In this document: piece by piece, positions 30,101 to 39,261 of the stretch | How the letters are laid out: each line of letters begins with the position of its first letter | How positions within the stretch are numbered: the first letter of the stretch is position 1 | Source of the DNA: Gemmatimonadota bacterium | Lineage (GTDB): Bacteria; Gemmatimonadota; Gemmatimonadetes; Longimicrobiales; Gaopeijiaceae | DNA: 64,000 nucleotides | NCBI GenBank assembly: GCA_022826005.1 | Contig: JAJDVT010000070.1 | Span: forward strand, 62,001-126,000 | Reading direction: 5' to 3' | Position numbers and translations under genes: made by a program | The notes under the pieces: model-generated | Seen by the model: only the letters and a program-made list of their open reading frames with translations | The model's database searches: none | What the model was told of the DNA's origin: nothing

Positions 30101-32040
30101 AGCGGCACTTCCGCGAAATGGGCCGGAACACCCAGCAGGATCCCTTCACGGTGGTGGGGATCGGCGACATGAGCGGGGACGTCTTCGGCAATGGCATGCT
30201 CCTCTCGCCGGAGATCCGTCTCGTGGCCGCCTTCGACCACCGCCACGTCTTCATCGATCCCGACCCCGACGCGGAAGCCTCCTTCGAGGAACGCAGGCGC
30301 CTGTTCGACAGGCCCCGCTCAACATGGGACGACTACGACCGCGAGAGGCTCTCCCAGGGAGGGATGATCGTGTCGCGCGGGGTCAAGTCGGTCGACCTGA
30401 CGCCCGAGGCGAAGGCGGCTCTTGGGGTGGAGGACGGCGCGGGCTCGCTGGACGGCGAGTCGCTGATCCGGGCGGTGCTCAAGGCGCCCGTCGATCTGCT
30501 CTGGAACGGGGGAATCGGGACCTATGTGAAGGCCGACGACGAGAGTCACGCGGACGCGGGCGACAACTCCAACGACCCGGTGCGGGTCAACACGAGCGAG
30601 CTGCGCGCCAAGGTCGTGGGCGAGGGCGGCAACCTCGGCTTCACGCAGGCGGCACGGGTCGAGTACGCGCTTGGCGGCGGCCGCATCAACACCGACGCGC
30701 TGGATAACTCCGGCGGCGTCAACCTCTCCGACCGCGAGGTGAACCTCAAGATCCTCCTCAACGAGGTCCTGAACACCGGCACGGTCTCCCGGGACGAACG
30801 CAACGACCTCGTGCACCGGCTCACGGACACCGTCGCCGAACTCGTCGTGCACGACAACGAGTCCGGCTGCCAGGCGGTGTCGCTGGACGAATACCGGGCC
30901 CGGCGTGACATCGGCCGGTTCTGGGCGCTCATGACGCGGCTGAGCCGCATCGGGCTGCTCGACCGCGACGCGGAGGGGCTTCCTTCCTGGGATGTTCTCA
31001 GCTCCCGCAAGGAGGCGCACCAGTCGCTGACCCGCCCCGAACTCTCGGTGCTCCTCTCCTACGCCAAGCTGCACCTCAAGTCCGCCCTGCTGGCTTCCGA
31101 GCTCCCCGACGACCCATCGGCCGCCGACTACTTCTTCGGGTACTTTCCGCCGGAGGCTCTCCAGGTGGTCGGGCGCGACCACGCCGTGAACCACCGGTTG
31201 CGCCGCGAGATCGTCGCCTGCCAGATGACCAACGACCTCGTCGACCTCATGGGGTCCACCTTCGTCGACCGGCTTGCGCAGGAGACCGGCCGCGAGGAGG
31301 TGGAGATCGCGCGCGCATGGCTGGTCGCCGCCCGGCTCACGCAGCACGACGCGATCCTGGAGGAGATCCGGTCCCGGGAGGAGAGCGTCTCGACCGCCGT
31401 GACCTACCGTTGGACGATGGGGCTGGCCCGGGTGCTGGAACAGACCACGCGCTGGGTCCTCAACAACTGCGACCCCGAGGAGTCGACGACTTCGCTGATC
31501 GAGGGCAGCCGCGTGGGGCTGGAGGCGCTGCGCGAAGAGTTCCACGAGATCGTCGCCGGCGAGGACCGCGACAACTTCATGTCCAGGGTGAAGAGCGGCA
31601 CCCCCAGGCCCGAGGACGAGCCGTTCGTGCAGAAGCTCATGGCGCTTCACTTCCTCGACCACCTCCTCGAGATCCTGCACCTCGCGCGCGCCACGGACAC
31701 CGACCCCCTCAAGGCGGCGATGGTCTACTACTGGGTGACCGAGGAGCTGCGCATCCCCTGGCTCATGCGCACGATCGAGAACCGGGGCAACCAGGACAGG
31801 TGGCAGCAGCGCTGGGCGCTGGGGCTGGTCCGGGACCTCGGCGCGATCCGCCGCAACCTCACCGAAGGCGCGCTGGACGGCGAGGGGACGCTGGCGGACG
31901 CGCTCGGCTTCGGAGGGGACGACGCCCGCCTGTCACGCTTCCACGAGGTGCTGCAGGAGGTGGAGGCGGAAGAGCCGGTCAGCCTGGCCGGGATCTCGGT
32001 GGCGATTCAGGAGATCCGGCATCTGGCGCTGAAGGGGTAG
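27130..32040 (+). CDS. gdhB: NAD-specific glutamate dehydrogenase, large (~180 kDa) class
   Basis: ~1637 aa; [72 protein letters not shown]. Confidence 0.93.
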   Translation: [1636 protein letters not shown]

Positions 32041-32977
32041 CAGCAGCCTCACGCTCTGCCACGTCCAGCAGCACCCCGTCCTTCACGCCCACGCTCGGCA
32101 CCACGATGTGCTCGGCGCGGGCGAGCTGCGCGAAGTGCCGGTAGACCAGCGCGGCCGGCAGGATCACGTCGGCGCGGTCGGGGCGCATGCGGAGTTCGGC
32201 GATCCGCTCCGGGACCGTCATCGCGTTCAGGAGATGAATGACCGCGTCGAGGCGGTTCCCCGGCAGAATGGCCAGCTTGAGCGGATCCAGGTAGCTGAGC
32301 GCGAGTCGCGCGATGGCTTCGATGTTGCCACCGGTCGCGGCGAACGCGGTGGGGCCGGGGTACGCGTCGGGAGGGGGAATGGTCAGGGGGCGGAGTTGGC
32401 GCCTCACCCAATCGTGCAGCGAATCGTGACAGCCGTGCGCCGCGGCAAGGGTCTCCAGGAGCCGCACCGTGCCGATCCGGTACGATTCGCTCCAGAGGAT
32501 CCCCGCGCTGTCGACCAGCGACACCTCCACGCTCCCGCCACCCAGATCCACCAGGATCCACCGTCCCCGGGACAGGTCCACCCGGGTTCGCACCGCGAGG
32601 TGGACGAGCCGCGCCTCCTCCGCCCCGCTGATCGGTTCCAGTGCGATCCCGGACTCGGCCAGGATTCTCGCCAGGAATTCGTCCCGGTTGCCCGCTTCAC
32701 GGGTCGCGCTGGTGGCGACCGCGCGAAATGCCTCCACGTCCAGCGAGTCCAGTTCCTGCCGGAATCCGCGAAACGCCCGCACCGCGTCTTCCATGGTGGC
32801 GTCGTCCAGCCCGCCAACCGTGAATACGCGGTGCCCGAGCCGGATCGGCTCCCGGGTCCTGTGGACGACGGTGTGCGATCCCGGCCCGTCGAAGTCGGCC
32901 ACAACCAGCCGGATCGCGTTCGATCCGGCGTCTATGGCGGCGACCCGCCGCGTGCACCTGCGCGACTTCAAGGTCAC
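31979..32977 (-). CDS. Ppx/GppA phosphatase family protein
   Basis: AAIDAGSNAIRLVVAD; ILVDLGGGSVEVSLV. Confidence 0.9.
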   Translation of the reverse strand: MTLKSRRCTRRVAAIDAGSNAIRLVVADFDGPGSHTVVHRTREPIRLGHRVFTVGGLDDATMEDAVRAFRGFRQELDSLDVEAFRAVATSATREAGNRDEFLARILAESGIALEPISGAEEARLVHLAVRTRVDLSRGRWILVDLGGGSVEVSLVDSAGILWSESYRIGTVRLLETLAAAHGCHDSLHDWVRRQLRPLTIPPPDAYPGPTAFAATGGNIEAIARLALSYLDPLKLAILPGNRLDAVIHLLNAMTVPERIAELRMRPDRADVILPAALVYRHFAQLARAEHIVVPSVGVKDGVLLDVAEREAAATPSAPDAGSPESPPRSRPG

Positions 32978-33026
32978 CCGGGGCGCGGGCGCACCCGGGG
33001 CCCGGGCGCACCGAAACTCTCACAGT

Positions 33027-33974
33027 TCATTGGCTGAACGGCAGCGGCGCATCCTTGCCCGGCCAGTGCTTCCGAACGTACCAGACGATGACCGGGAGCG
33101 TGACCGCGACGATGACCACCCCTGTCAGTCCCGAGCCCCGGATGTCCTCGACCTCCGCGGCCATGTCCAGCGGCCCGCCCGATGCCTCCCCCGGCTCGGC
33201 CCATTCCAGGACGTATCCCAGCAATGTGGCCACCAGGTTGTTCGACGCATGCAGGACGATGGGAACGATGAGGGTGCGGGTCTGGAGGTACAGGATGGCG
33301 GCCACAAGGCCGATCACGGTGATCCCGACGGGATTTGCGTGCAGGATCCCGAATACCAGAGAGGTCGCGATCAGAGCCTTCCCGAGCCCCCACTTGTAGC
33401 TCCAGCGGTTCAGCAACAGGCCGCGGAACGAGACCTCCTCGAGGACCGGCGCCATGACCACGACGACCACGAACATGCCGATCTGGTAGACGATCGACTG
33501 GTCCATTGGCGTCTCCAACGCCGTCAGAAGGAACTCGAGAACGCCGGGAGCGACGAAGGACAGGGCGTACGCAAAGAGGAGCCAGGACCCGATCGAGAAG
33601 GCCATCGCCACGGCCAGAATCGCGGGCACGATGAGCCAGTTGAATCCGGCCGGAGGACGTCCGAGCAACTGTTGCAAGCCGATGCGCGAGCGTCTGCAGA
33701 TCCACAGGATCCACATCGACAGGGCGGTGTAGCCCGCCAGCATTCCCGCGAGATCGCCCGCCGCTTCGCCGCCGAGGTCGAGAGGCGTGACCCACGCGAC
33801 AAGGTGGAACGCCAACAGGAAGATGACGGTGCCGATGATCATCCAGGGGATGACCGTCCACGTCCGTACCGTCGCGAAGGCGTTCCGGGTGCCCACCGGG
33901 GCCTGGGCGTCCCCGTCCGCTGGATCCGGGCCGGGATTGTTCCCCGGTCCCGGGCTGTCCTCCTTCCCCGTCAA
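33027..33974 (-). CDS. CPBP-family intramembrane glutamic endopeptidase
   Basis: MAPVLEEVSFRGLLLNRW; SLVFGILHANPVG; TTG start at 33974 overlapping the upstream stop. Confidence 0.82.
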   Translation of the reverse strand: MTGKEDSPGPGNNPGPDPADGDAQAPVGTRNAFATVRTWTVIPWMIIGTVIFLLAFHLVAWVTPLDLGGEAAGDLAGMLAGYTALSMWILWICRRSRIGLQQLLGRPPAGFNWLIVPAILAVAMAFSIGSWLLFAYALSFVAPGVLEFLLTALETPMDQSIVYQIGMFVVVVVMAPVLEEVSFRGLLLNRWSYKWGLGKALIATSLVFGILHANPVGITVIGLVAAILYLQTRTLIVPIVLHASNNLVATLLGYVLEWAEPGEASGGPLDMAAEVEDIRGSGLTGVVIVAVTLPVIVWYVRKHWPGKDAPLPFSQ

Positions 33975-36733
33975 CTGACCGGCCCGACGCGCTTCGCGGC
34001 GCCGTAGTGGATTCCGTTGAAGAGCAGCGGGAAGGTGCCGTGGGGCTGCGAGCGGAAGGTGATCTTCGGGCCGAAGAGGAAGAGCTTCCCGGCGCCGATG
34101 TCGGCTTCGATCATGCTGGTGCCGCCCTCGAGGTGGTGCTGGCCCCAGGCCCATCCGCTCACCAGCGGTTCCGCGGTGTCGTACCACGCGATGCGGCGGA
34201 CGTTGGCGGCGTCGTCGCCGACCCGGAAGACCGGGCTGTGGCTGTGCAGCACGTTGACCCGGTCGCCGAGGCCGTGGGTGAGCGGGCTGCCGTGCTCGAT
34301 GGCGATGTTGTGGATCGAGCCGGGGGTGAAGTAGTCGTCACGCGAAAGCGACTCGCCCTGCGCGTCGACCATGAAGTTCTCGAGCGGGAGGCCGAGCTGC
34401 GACCCCAGCGAGGTGGAGCTGGCGACCGCGATCACCGCGCCGCCGTTTTCGATGAACTGGCGCAGAGCGGGTAGGCTGGTCTCGCTCGACAGGCGGCCGA
34501 GCCGGCTGCTCAGCGAGTCCGGCAGGCTGGCCACGAAGTCCTCGTCCGGGCCTCCGAAGCGGAACCCGCCGCGGCCCCCCCCGCCCCCGCCGCCAGCGTA
34601 CGCGCCATCGGGCAGAATGATCACGTCGAAGCGGTCATTCAGGTTCCCTGCGTCGATGTCCGGCGGGTAGACCAGCTCGAAGTTGAACTCGAAGTCCTCG
34701 AGGATGTAGCGGGTCCAGCCGGTCGGCATCGAGCCGCCGTAGCGGTCCATGAGGCCGACGCGCGCGTTCTCGAGCGCCATGGTCGAGGCAGGAGCCGACA
34801 TGATGCCGCGGAAGGAGATGCCAAGCTCGGCGGCCCAGTCCTCCAGGCGCGACCGGTCGGCAGACGCCGCCGGGATGAAGAACGCGCCGGGATCGAATGA
34901 CATGCCGGGCGCTTCGAACGCTACATCGGTCCAGTACACCTCGCCGCCGCCGGCGAGGATCCGGTTGACCGCGGTGAACGCGGCATTGACATGGTCCACC
35001 ATGTAGCCGACGGGGGATGGCGAACCCGTAACGGTGCCGGGAATCGGTTGGGCCAGCCAGGCGATCGGCTCGAAGGGCCCGCTGAAGCCCTCCAGGATGC
35101 GGTCGAACTCGACACCCATCTGCAGCGCCAGCGTCCATCCGGCATTGTCGTAGGGCGCGATCGGCGGGCCGCCCGGGTACTGGAAGTCGTTCGGGTGGTT
35201 CTGTGGCTCGAACATGTCGATCACATGGGGGCGGAAGGCCTGCGCGGCGGTCACCACGTACGAGCCGGCGGGGTAGCCCTTGTCGGCGACCGTGAAGTCC
35301 TCCGTCGCCTGGTGCACCTTCACACCGCCCTTCAGCAGCGCGTTCACGAAGCGGGTCGCTGTGGGGAAGTCGCGCTGGTCGGCCGGTAGGATATAGCCGC
35401 GGGCGGCGCGCTTGTCGGGATCGCGCAGGTAGGCCTCGTAGTCCTCCATGGAGGCCCGCCCGCCGACCGTCTCGCTCACCTCGTCGATCCAGCTGGGCAG
35501 GATGGTCCACGAATCACGGCTCCCCCGCTCGATCGAATTCATGCCCATTCGCCAGATGTTGAAGAGCAGGTGTTCGCGGTTGCGCGATGCGTAGTCGAGC
35601 ACTGCCCGATTCGCGGTCTGCGAGTAGTCGACCGACTGACGGAAGTGCCAGGCGCCCGGACTGACCGGCAGCGGCAGGTCGCCGTGGGTGATCTGCCGGT
35701 TCGGGAGGAAGGGGATCTCGATCGGCGTGGGGCTCCCGATCGTCTCGGTGAGCAGGCCGACCATGTTCTTGAAATACGGCGTGGTGCGCAGCCCGCCGTT
35801 CCACCACGTCGAGTAGCTGGCGCCGCGGCGCATGGTGGTCCCGCCCTTGCCCTCGACGACAAAGCGGTGGTGCATGGCCGACCCAACCTGGTCCAGGCTG
35901 GTGATGATGATGGGGTCCAGGTTGTGGTTCGGCGGATCGCGGAAGGGCGGAGCAAACATGACCGTTCCGGCCGGCCCCGTCTGGTGATGGTTGTAGACGA
36001 TCTGCGGTAACCATTCGCGGTACATGACCCGGTTCATGTTCTCCGTCTCGGAGAGCGAGGCCATGTAGAAATCGCGGTTGTTGTCGTGCCCGGCATACTT
36101 CTGGTAGAGAACGGGGAGATTCCGGGTGCTGCGCTCCAGGGGATCGTCGTTGCGCATGTACCAGTTGGCGACCAGCGCGTGGCCGTCCGGATTGGCGTGC
36201 ACCACCAGCAGGATGACCTCGTCGAGGAAGCGCATCGTCTCCGCGTCGTCGCGGCTCACCATCTGCCACACCAGCTCCATCAGCTGCTGCGCACCGAGCA
36301 CCTCGGTGGCGTGCAGTCCCCCGTCTATCCAGATGACGGCCTTGCCCTCCGCCGCCATCTCACGCGCCTCCTCCTCGGTGACCCCCTCGGCCAGCGCCAG
36401 CCGCCTCGCGATCTCCTTGTAGCGGTCCAGATCGGTGTGGTTCGCAGGAGAGGTGATCGTCGCCATCCACTGGTCCCTGCCCTCGGCGGTCTTGCCGATC
36501 GACTCCAGGATCATGCGGTCCGACTGCTCGGCGAGGAGGTGCCAGTACTCGGTCAGCTGCTGGTAGTTGACGAGCTGGTAGTCGGTGCCGAGCCGGTAGC
36601 CGAACTGCTGTTCAGGGGTGGTCAGCTGGGTAGTGGCCGGGACGGGAGCCGCGGCCAGCGCGATGAAGGTGAGGAGCGCGGCGAGCGCCGCGGCGTGGTG
36701 GGTTCCAGGAACGATGGTACGTACCGCGATCAT
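33971..36733 (-). CDS. M14 zinc carboxypeptidase family exported protein
   Basis: IDGGLHATEVLGAQQLMELVW; HANPDGHALV; NNRDFYMAS; signal peptide. Confidence 0.85.
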   Translation of the reverse strand: MIAVRTIVPGTHHAAALAALLTFIALAAAPVPATTQLTTPEQQFGYRLGTDYQLVNYQQLTEYWHLLAEQSDRMILESIGKTAEGRDQWMATITSPANHTDLDRYKEIARRLALAEGVTEEEAREMAAEGKAVIWIDGGLHATEVLGAQQLMELVWQMVSRDDAETMRFLDEVILLVVHANPDGHALVANWYMRNDDPLERSTRNLPVLYQKYAGHDNNRDFYMASLSETENMNRVMYREWLPQIVYNHHQTGPAGTVMFAPPFRDPPNHNLDPIIITSLDQVGSAMHHRFVVEGKGGTTMRRGASYSTWWNGGLRTTPYFKNMVGLLTETIGSPTPIEIPFLPNRQITHGDLPLPVSPGAWHFRQSVDYSQTANRAVLDYASRNREHLLFNIWRMGMNSIERGSRDSWTILPSWIDEVSETVGGRASMEDYEAYLRDPDKRAARGYILPADQRDFPTATRFVNALLKGGVKVHQATEDFTVADKGYPAGSYVVTAAQAFRPHVIDMFEPQNHPNDFQYPGGPPIAPYDNAGWTLALQMGVEFDRILEGFSGPFEPIAWLAQPIPGTVTGSPSPVGYMVDHVNAAFTAVNRILAGGGEVYWTDVAFEAPGMSFDPGAFFIPAASADRSRLEDWAAELGISFRGIMSAPASTMALENARVGLMDRYGGSMPTGWTRYILEDFEFNFELVYPPDIDAGNLNDRFDVIILPDGAYAGGGGGGGRGGFRFGGPDEDFVASLPDSLSSRLGRLSSETSLPALRQFIENGGAVIAVASSTSLGSQLGLPLENFMVDAQGESLSRDDYFTPGSIHNIAIEHGSPLTHGLGDRVNVLHSHSPVFRVGDDAANVRRIAWYDTAEPLVSGWAWGQHHLEGGTSMIEADIGAGKLFLFGPKITFRSQPHGTFPLLFNGIHYGAAKRVGPVS

Positions 36734-36999
36734 GGGACTTCCTCGAGCTGTGGGCGATTGGGGCGGTGTGCGGCATGCCCCTGTCGCACGGCGCAGACTG
36801 CATTGCGCGCGCGGTTGATTGCACGGGTCCTACAGTAGCTTGCGAGGGCGGGGCCGGGAAAGGGCGCGCGCCTTCGCGGCACGAAGGGAGTCGACGGTGT
36901 AAGGGCTCTCCGGTTGCGCGCTATTGCCCGACGCCGTCCGGTTTCTGAAACGGTCCATAAACATGTCGCCTTGCGTCAGTTCCATGCATCCTGTATGTT

Positions 37000-37034
37000 C
37001 TGCAATTCGCCTTTGCCGAGTTCACCAATTGCAG
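37000..37034. promoter_or_regulatory. Perfect 8-bp inverted repeat upstream of HTH gene
   Basis: CTGCAATT-N19-AATTGCAG directly upstream of ORF 37051. Confidence 0.5.
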
Positions 37035-37050
37035 GAGACCCTTTGGCCGA

Positions 37051-37377
37051 ATGTCCAATTCCAAGCGTGAAGCGTTGCCGTCTGCCGTCGTTGCCGTGCT
37101 GAAGAAGCTGGGATCCGACATCAGAAGTGCGCGTCTGAGGCGCCGCATGCGGGCGGCAACGCTAGCCAGCCATGCGGCAATCAGCCGGACCACCCTCCAC
37201 AAGATCGAACGAGGTACCGCCGGTGTGTCCATCGGCAAGTACACCCTGGTGCTTCACGCGCTGGGCTTGCACACCGGGGTCGAACGGGTTGCCGACCGAA
37301 GCGTCGACAGCGTGGGTCTGGACGCATTGGAGGAGCGCCTGCCCAAACGGGTGAGGGTCCCGCGAAATAGGAAGTAG
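37051..37377 (+). CDS. XRE/HipB-like helix-turn-helix regulator
   Basis: LGSDIRSARLRRRMRAATLASHAAISRTTLHKIERGTAGVSIGKYTLVLHALGL. Confidence 0.8.
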   Translation: MSNSKREALPSAVVAVLKKLGSDIRSARLRRRMRAATLASHAAISRTTLHKIERGTAGVSIGKYTLVLHALGLHTGVERVADRSVDSVGLDALEERLPKRVRVPRNRK

Positions 37378-37413
37378 TAGAGCCTGACCCCCTTGCATGG
37401 CGGGCGGTATCGT

Positions 37414-37443
37414 ACTCCGGAGTGCCCGATGGCACTCGGGAGT
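37414..37443. terminator. Hairpin between convergent genes (candidate bidirectional terminator)
   Basis: ACTCCGGAGTGCC-CGAT-GGCACTCGGGAGT, 12 of 13 bp paired; no strong T-tract. Confidence 0.5.
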
Positions 37444-37449
37444 TTCGGC

Positions 37450-37908
37450 TCAGCAGGAACCGCAGCTCCCGTGGCCGAATCCCGCGCGCACCGCCTCCTC
37501 CAGCGCCTCGAATGGAAGGACGGCGCAGCGGATCCGGCTGGGAAAACGGCCGACGCCGACCAGAGCCCGAAGGTCGCCGAGTTCCTTTGCCGGCGCCGGC
37601 CCGCCGGGGTCGAGCGCGTCGACGAACGCCTGGCGCAACGCGGGAATCCCCCTGGCCTCGGTACCCCTTGCGACCTCGGTGAGCATCGAGGCGGCCGCCT
37701 GCGAGATCGCGCAGCCGCGGCCATCGAAGGACACCTCGGCGAGGCGTCCGTCCGCGATGCGCGCCCACATGCGCACGGTGTCGCCACAGAAGCGATTGTG
37801 GGCTTGGCCGGTGGACGCGGGCTCGGCGATCGCCCCCCGGTTGCGGGGACGCCGGAAGTGGTCCTGAATGAGCGCCTGGTGCAGTTCGTCGGTTCCGCTG
37901 CCCGCCAA
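37450..37908 (-). CDS. sufU: SUF-type NifU/IscU-like Fe-S scaffold
   Basis: LIQDHFRRPRNRGAI..NRFCGDTVRMWARI..FDGRGCAISQAAASMLTE; TTG start proposed. Confidence 0.8.
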   Translation of the reverse strand: MAGSGTDELHQALIQDHFRRPRNRGAIAEPASTGQAHNRFCGDTVRMWARIADGRLAEVSFDGRGCAISQAAASMLTEVARGTEARGIPALRQAFVDALDPGGPAPAKELGDLRALVGVGRFPSRIRCAVLPFEALEEAVRAGFGHGSCGSC

Positions 37909-37947
37909 TGTTGCATCCCTCGCACGGGGTGGTAGACTTAGCCTTTC

Positions 37948-38322
37948 ATGGACTCGCACAGCAGACACACGAACGTCGATCCGGTCCTCGCGCAAGCCGC
38001 CGAGTGGCTCGGCCGCGGCCGCCGGATCGCGCTGGCCACCGTGACCCGCACCTGGGGCTCGGCACCACGCCGGGCCGGGAGCCACATGGTAATCGCGGAC
38101 AACGGCGACTTCGCCGGCTCGGTCTCCGGCGGCTGCATCGAGGGGGCCGTGATCCAAACCGCGCTGGAGGTGATCGAGTCGGGCACGCCCCGCACGCTGG
38201 AGTTCGGCGTCACAAACGAGATGGCGTGGGAGGTCGGACTGGCGTGCGGCGGCAGGGTGCACCTCTATGTGGAACCGGTGGACGGCGACGGCGGCCGGCA
38301 GTGCGTGGATAGACCCGGGTGA
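37948..38322 (+). CDS. XdhC/CoxI family protein, N-terminal domain ORF
   Basis: RIALATVTRTWGSAPRRAGSHMVIADNGDFAGSVSGGCIEGAVI..CGGRVHLYVEPVD. Confidence 0.85.
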   Translation: MDSHSRHTNVDPVLAQAAEWLGRGRRIALATVTRTWGSAPRRAGSHMVIADNGDFAGSVSGGCIEGAVIQTALEVIESGTPRTLEFGVTNEMAWEVGLACGGRVHLYVEPVDGDGGRQCVDRPG

Positions 38323-39014
38323 ACGCCGGGCTGCTGCGGGAGCTGGTGGCGGCGCAGGCTGCGGGACGGGACGTGGTCCTGGCGACGCGACTGTCCGATG
38401 GAGCGCAGGAACTCGTGGGTGCGGATGCTCCTTCGTCGCGGCTGGTCGGACCGGAGGGCGCGAGTGCGGCCGGGGCGGTTGCCGAAGCGCTTGGGACGGG
38501 CTTGCCCCGCACCGTGCAAACGGCCGCGGGAGCCGTGTTTCTGCGTCCTTATATCCGCCCGCCGCGGCTGATCATCGTCGGCGCGGTTCACATCGCGCAG
38601 GCGCTGGTGCCGATGGCGGCGATCGCGGGCTTTCAGGTCACGGTGCTGGATCCCCGGGAGGGATTTGCCACCGCGGAACGGTTTCCCGGCGCGGAATTGC
38701 TGAAGGAGTGGCCGGACGAGGCGATGGACGCGCTCGATCCGGATCGCCGTACGGCGGTCGTCGCGCTCACCCACGATCCCAGAATCGACGACCCCGCGCT
38801 GGTCGCGGCACTACGGAGCGACGCCTTCTACCTCGGAGCGCTGGGAAGCCGGAAGACCCAGGGAGCGAGAACGGAGCGCTTGGCGGCTCTGGGATTCCCC
38901 AAGGAGTCGCTGGCGCGGATCCACGGGCCGGTGGGCCTCCCGATCGGGGCGCGCACGCCGGAAGAGATCGCGGTGGCGGTGCTGGCGCAGGTCATCGGGG
39001 CGCTGAGGGGGTAG
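38319..39014 (+). CDS. XdhC/CoxI family protein, C-terminal Rossmann domain ORF
   Basis: GTG start overlapping previous stop; RLIIVGAVHIAQALVPMAAIAGFQVTVLDPREGFATAERFPGAEL; LGALGSRKTQGART. Confidence 0.85.
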   Translation: MNAGLLRELVAAQAAGRDVVLATRLSDGAQELVGADAPSSRLVGPEGASAAGAVAEALGTGLPRTVQTAAGAVFLRPYIRPPRLIIVGAVHIAQALVPMAAIAGFQVTVLDPREGFATAERFPGAELLKEWPDEAMDALDPDRRTAVVALTHDPRIDDPALVAALRSDAFYLGALGSRKTQGARTERLAALGFPKESLARIHGPVGLPIGARTPEEIAVAVLAQVIGALRG

Positions 39015-39015
39015 C

Positions 39016-39260
39016 AGTCCGTGGATAAGGCCCCGCGAGCACGGAGCGCGGCGAGGCGCCGGGTTGGCAAGGCGCGACGAAGTGCGCATAGCGGAGCTAT
39101 TCGTCCGAGGAGCAACGCAGAGCGGTGCTTCAGAGGTCCGAAAAGTAAATAAAACATTACTTTCTGTAATGTTTTCTTGACATTGCGAGTGCGTGGACAC
39201 CGCGGTCCAACCCGGATGCATCGCCGCTCGAATGCCGGGGGGGTTTCGTCCACGGGCCAG
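39016..39260. repeat. Dispersed ~245-bp repeat, copy B
   Basis: See copy A (6186-6432); contains perfect hairpin 39151-39175. Confidence 0.9.
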
Positions 39261-39261
39261 G

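Noticed and set aside
26743-30246. 1167-aa minus-strand ORF
   Set aside because: Antisense to the clearly coding NAD-GDH and SbcD-like genes; long antisense ORFs are expected at this GC content and the translation has no recognisable domain
38828-39221. Similar minus-strand peptides (EAPLCVAPR.NSSAMR.SSRLA.PAPR) at 6200-6320 and 39040-39140
   Set aside because: Similarity is explained by the DNA repeat itself; no start, RBS or intact frame shared by all copies, and copy C lacks the region
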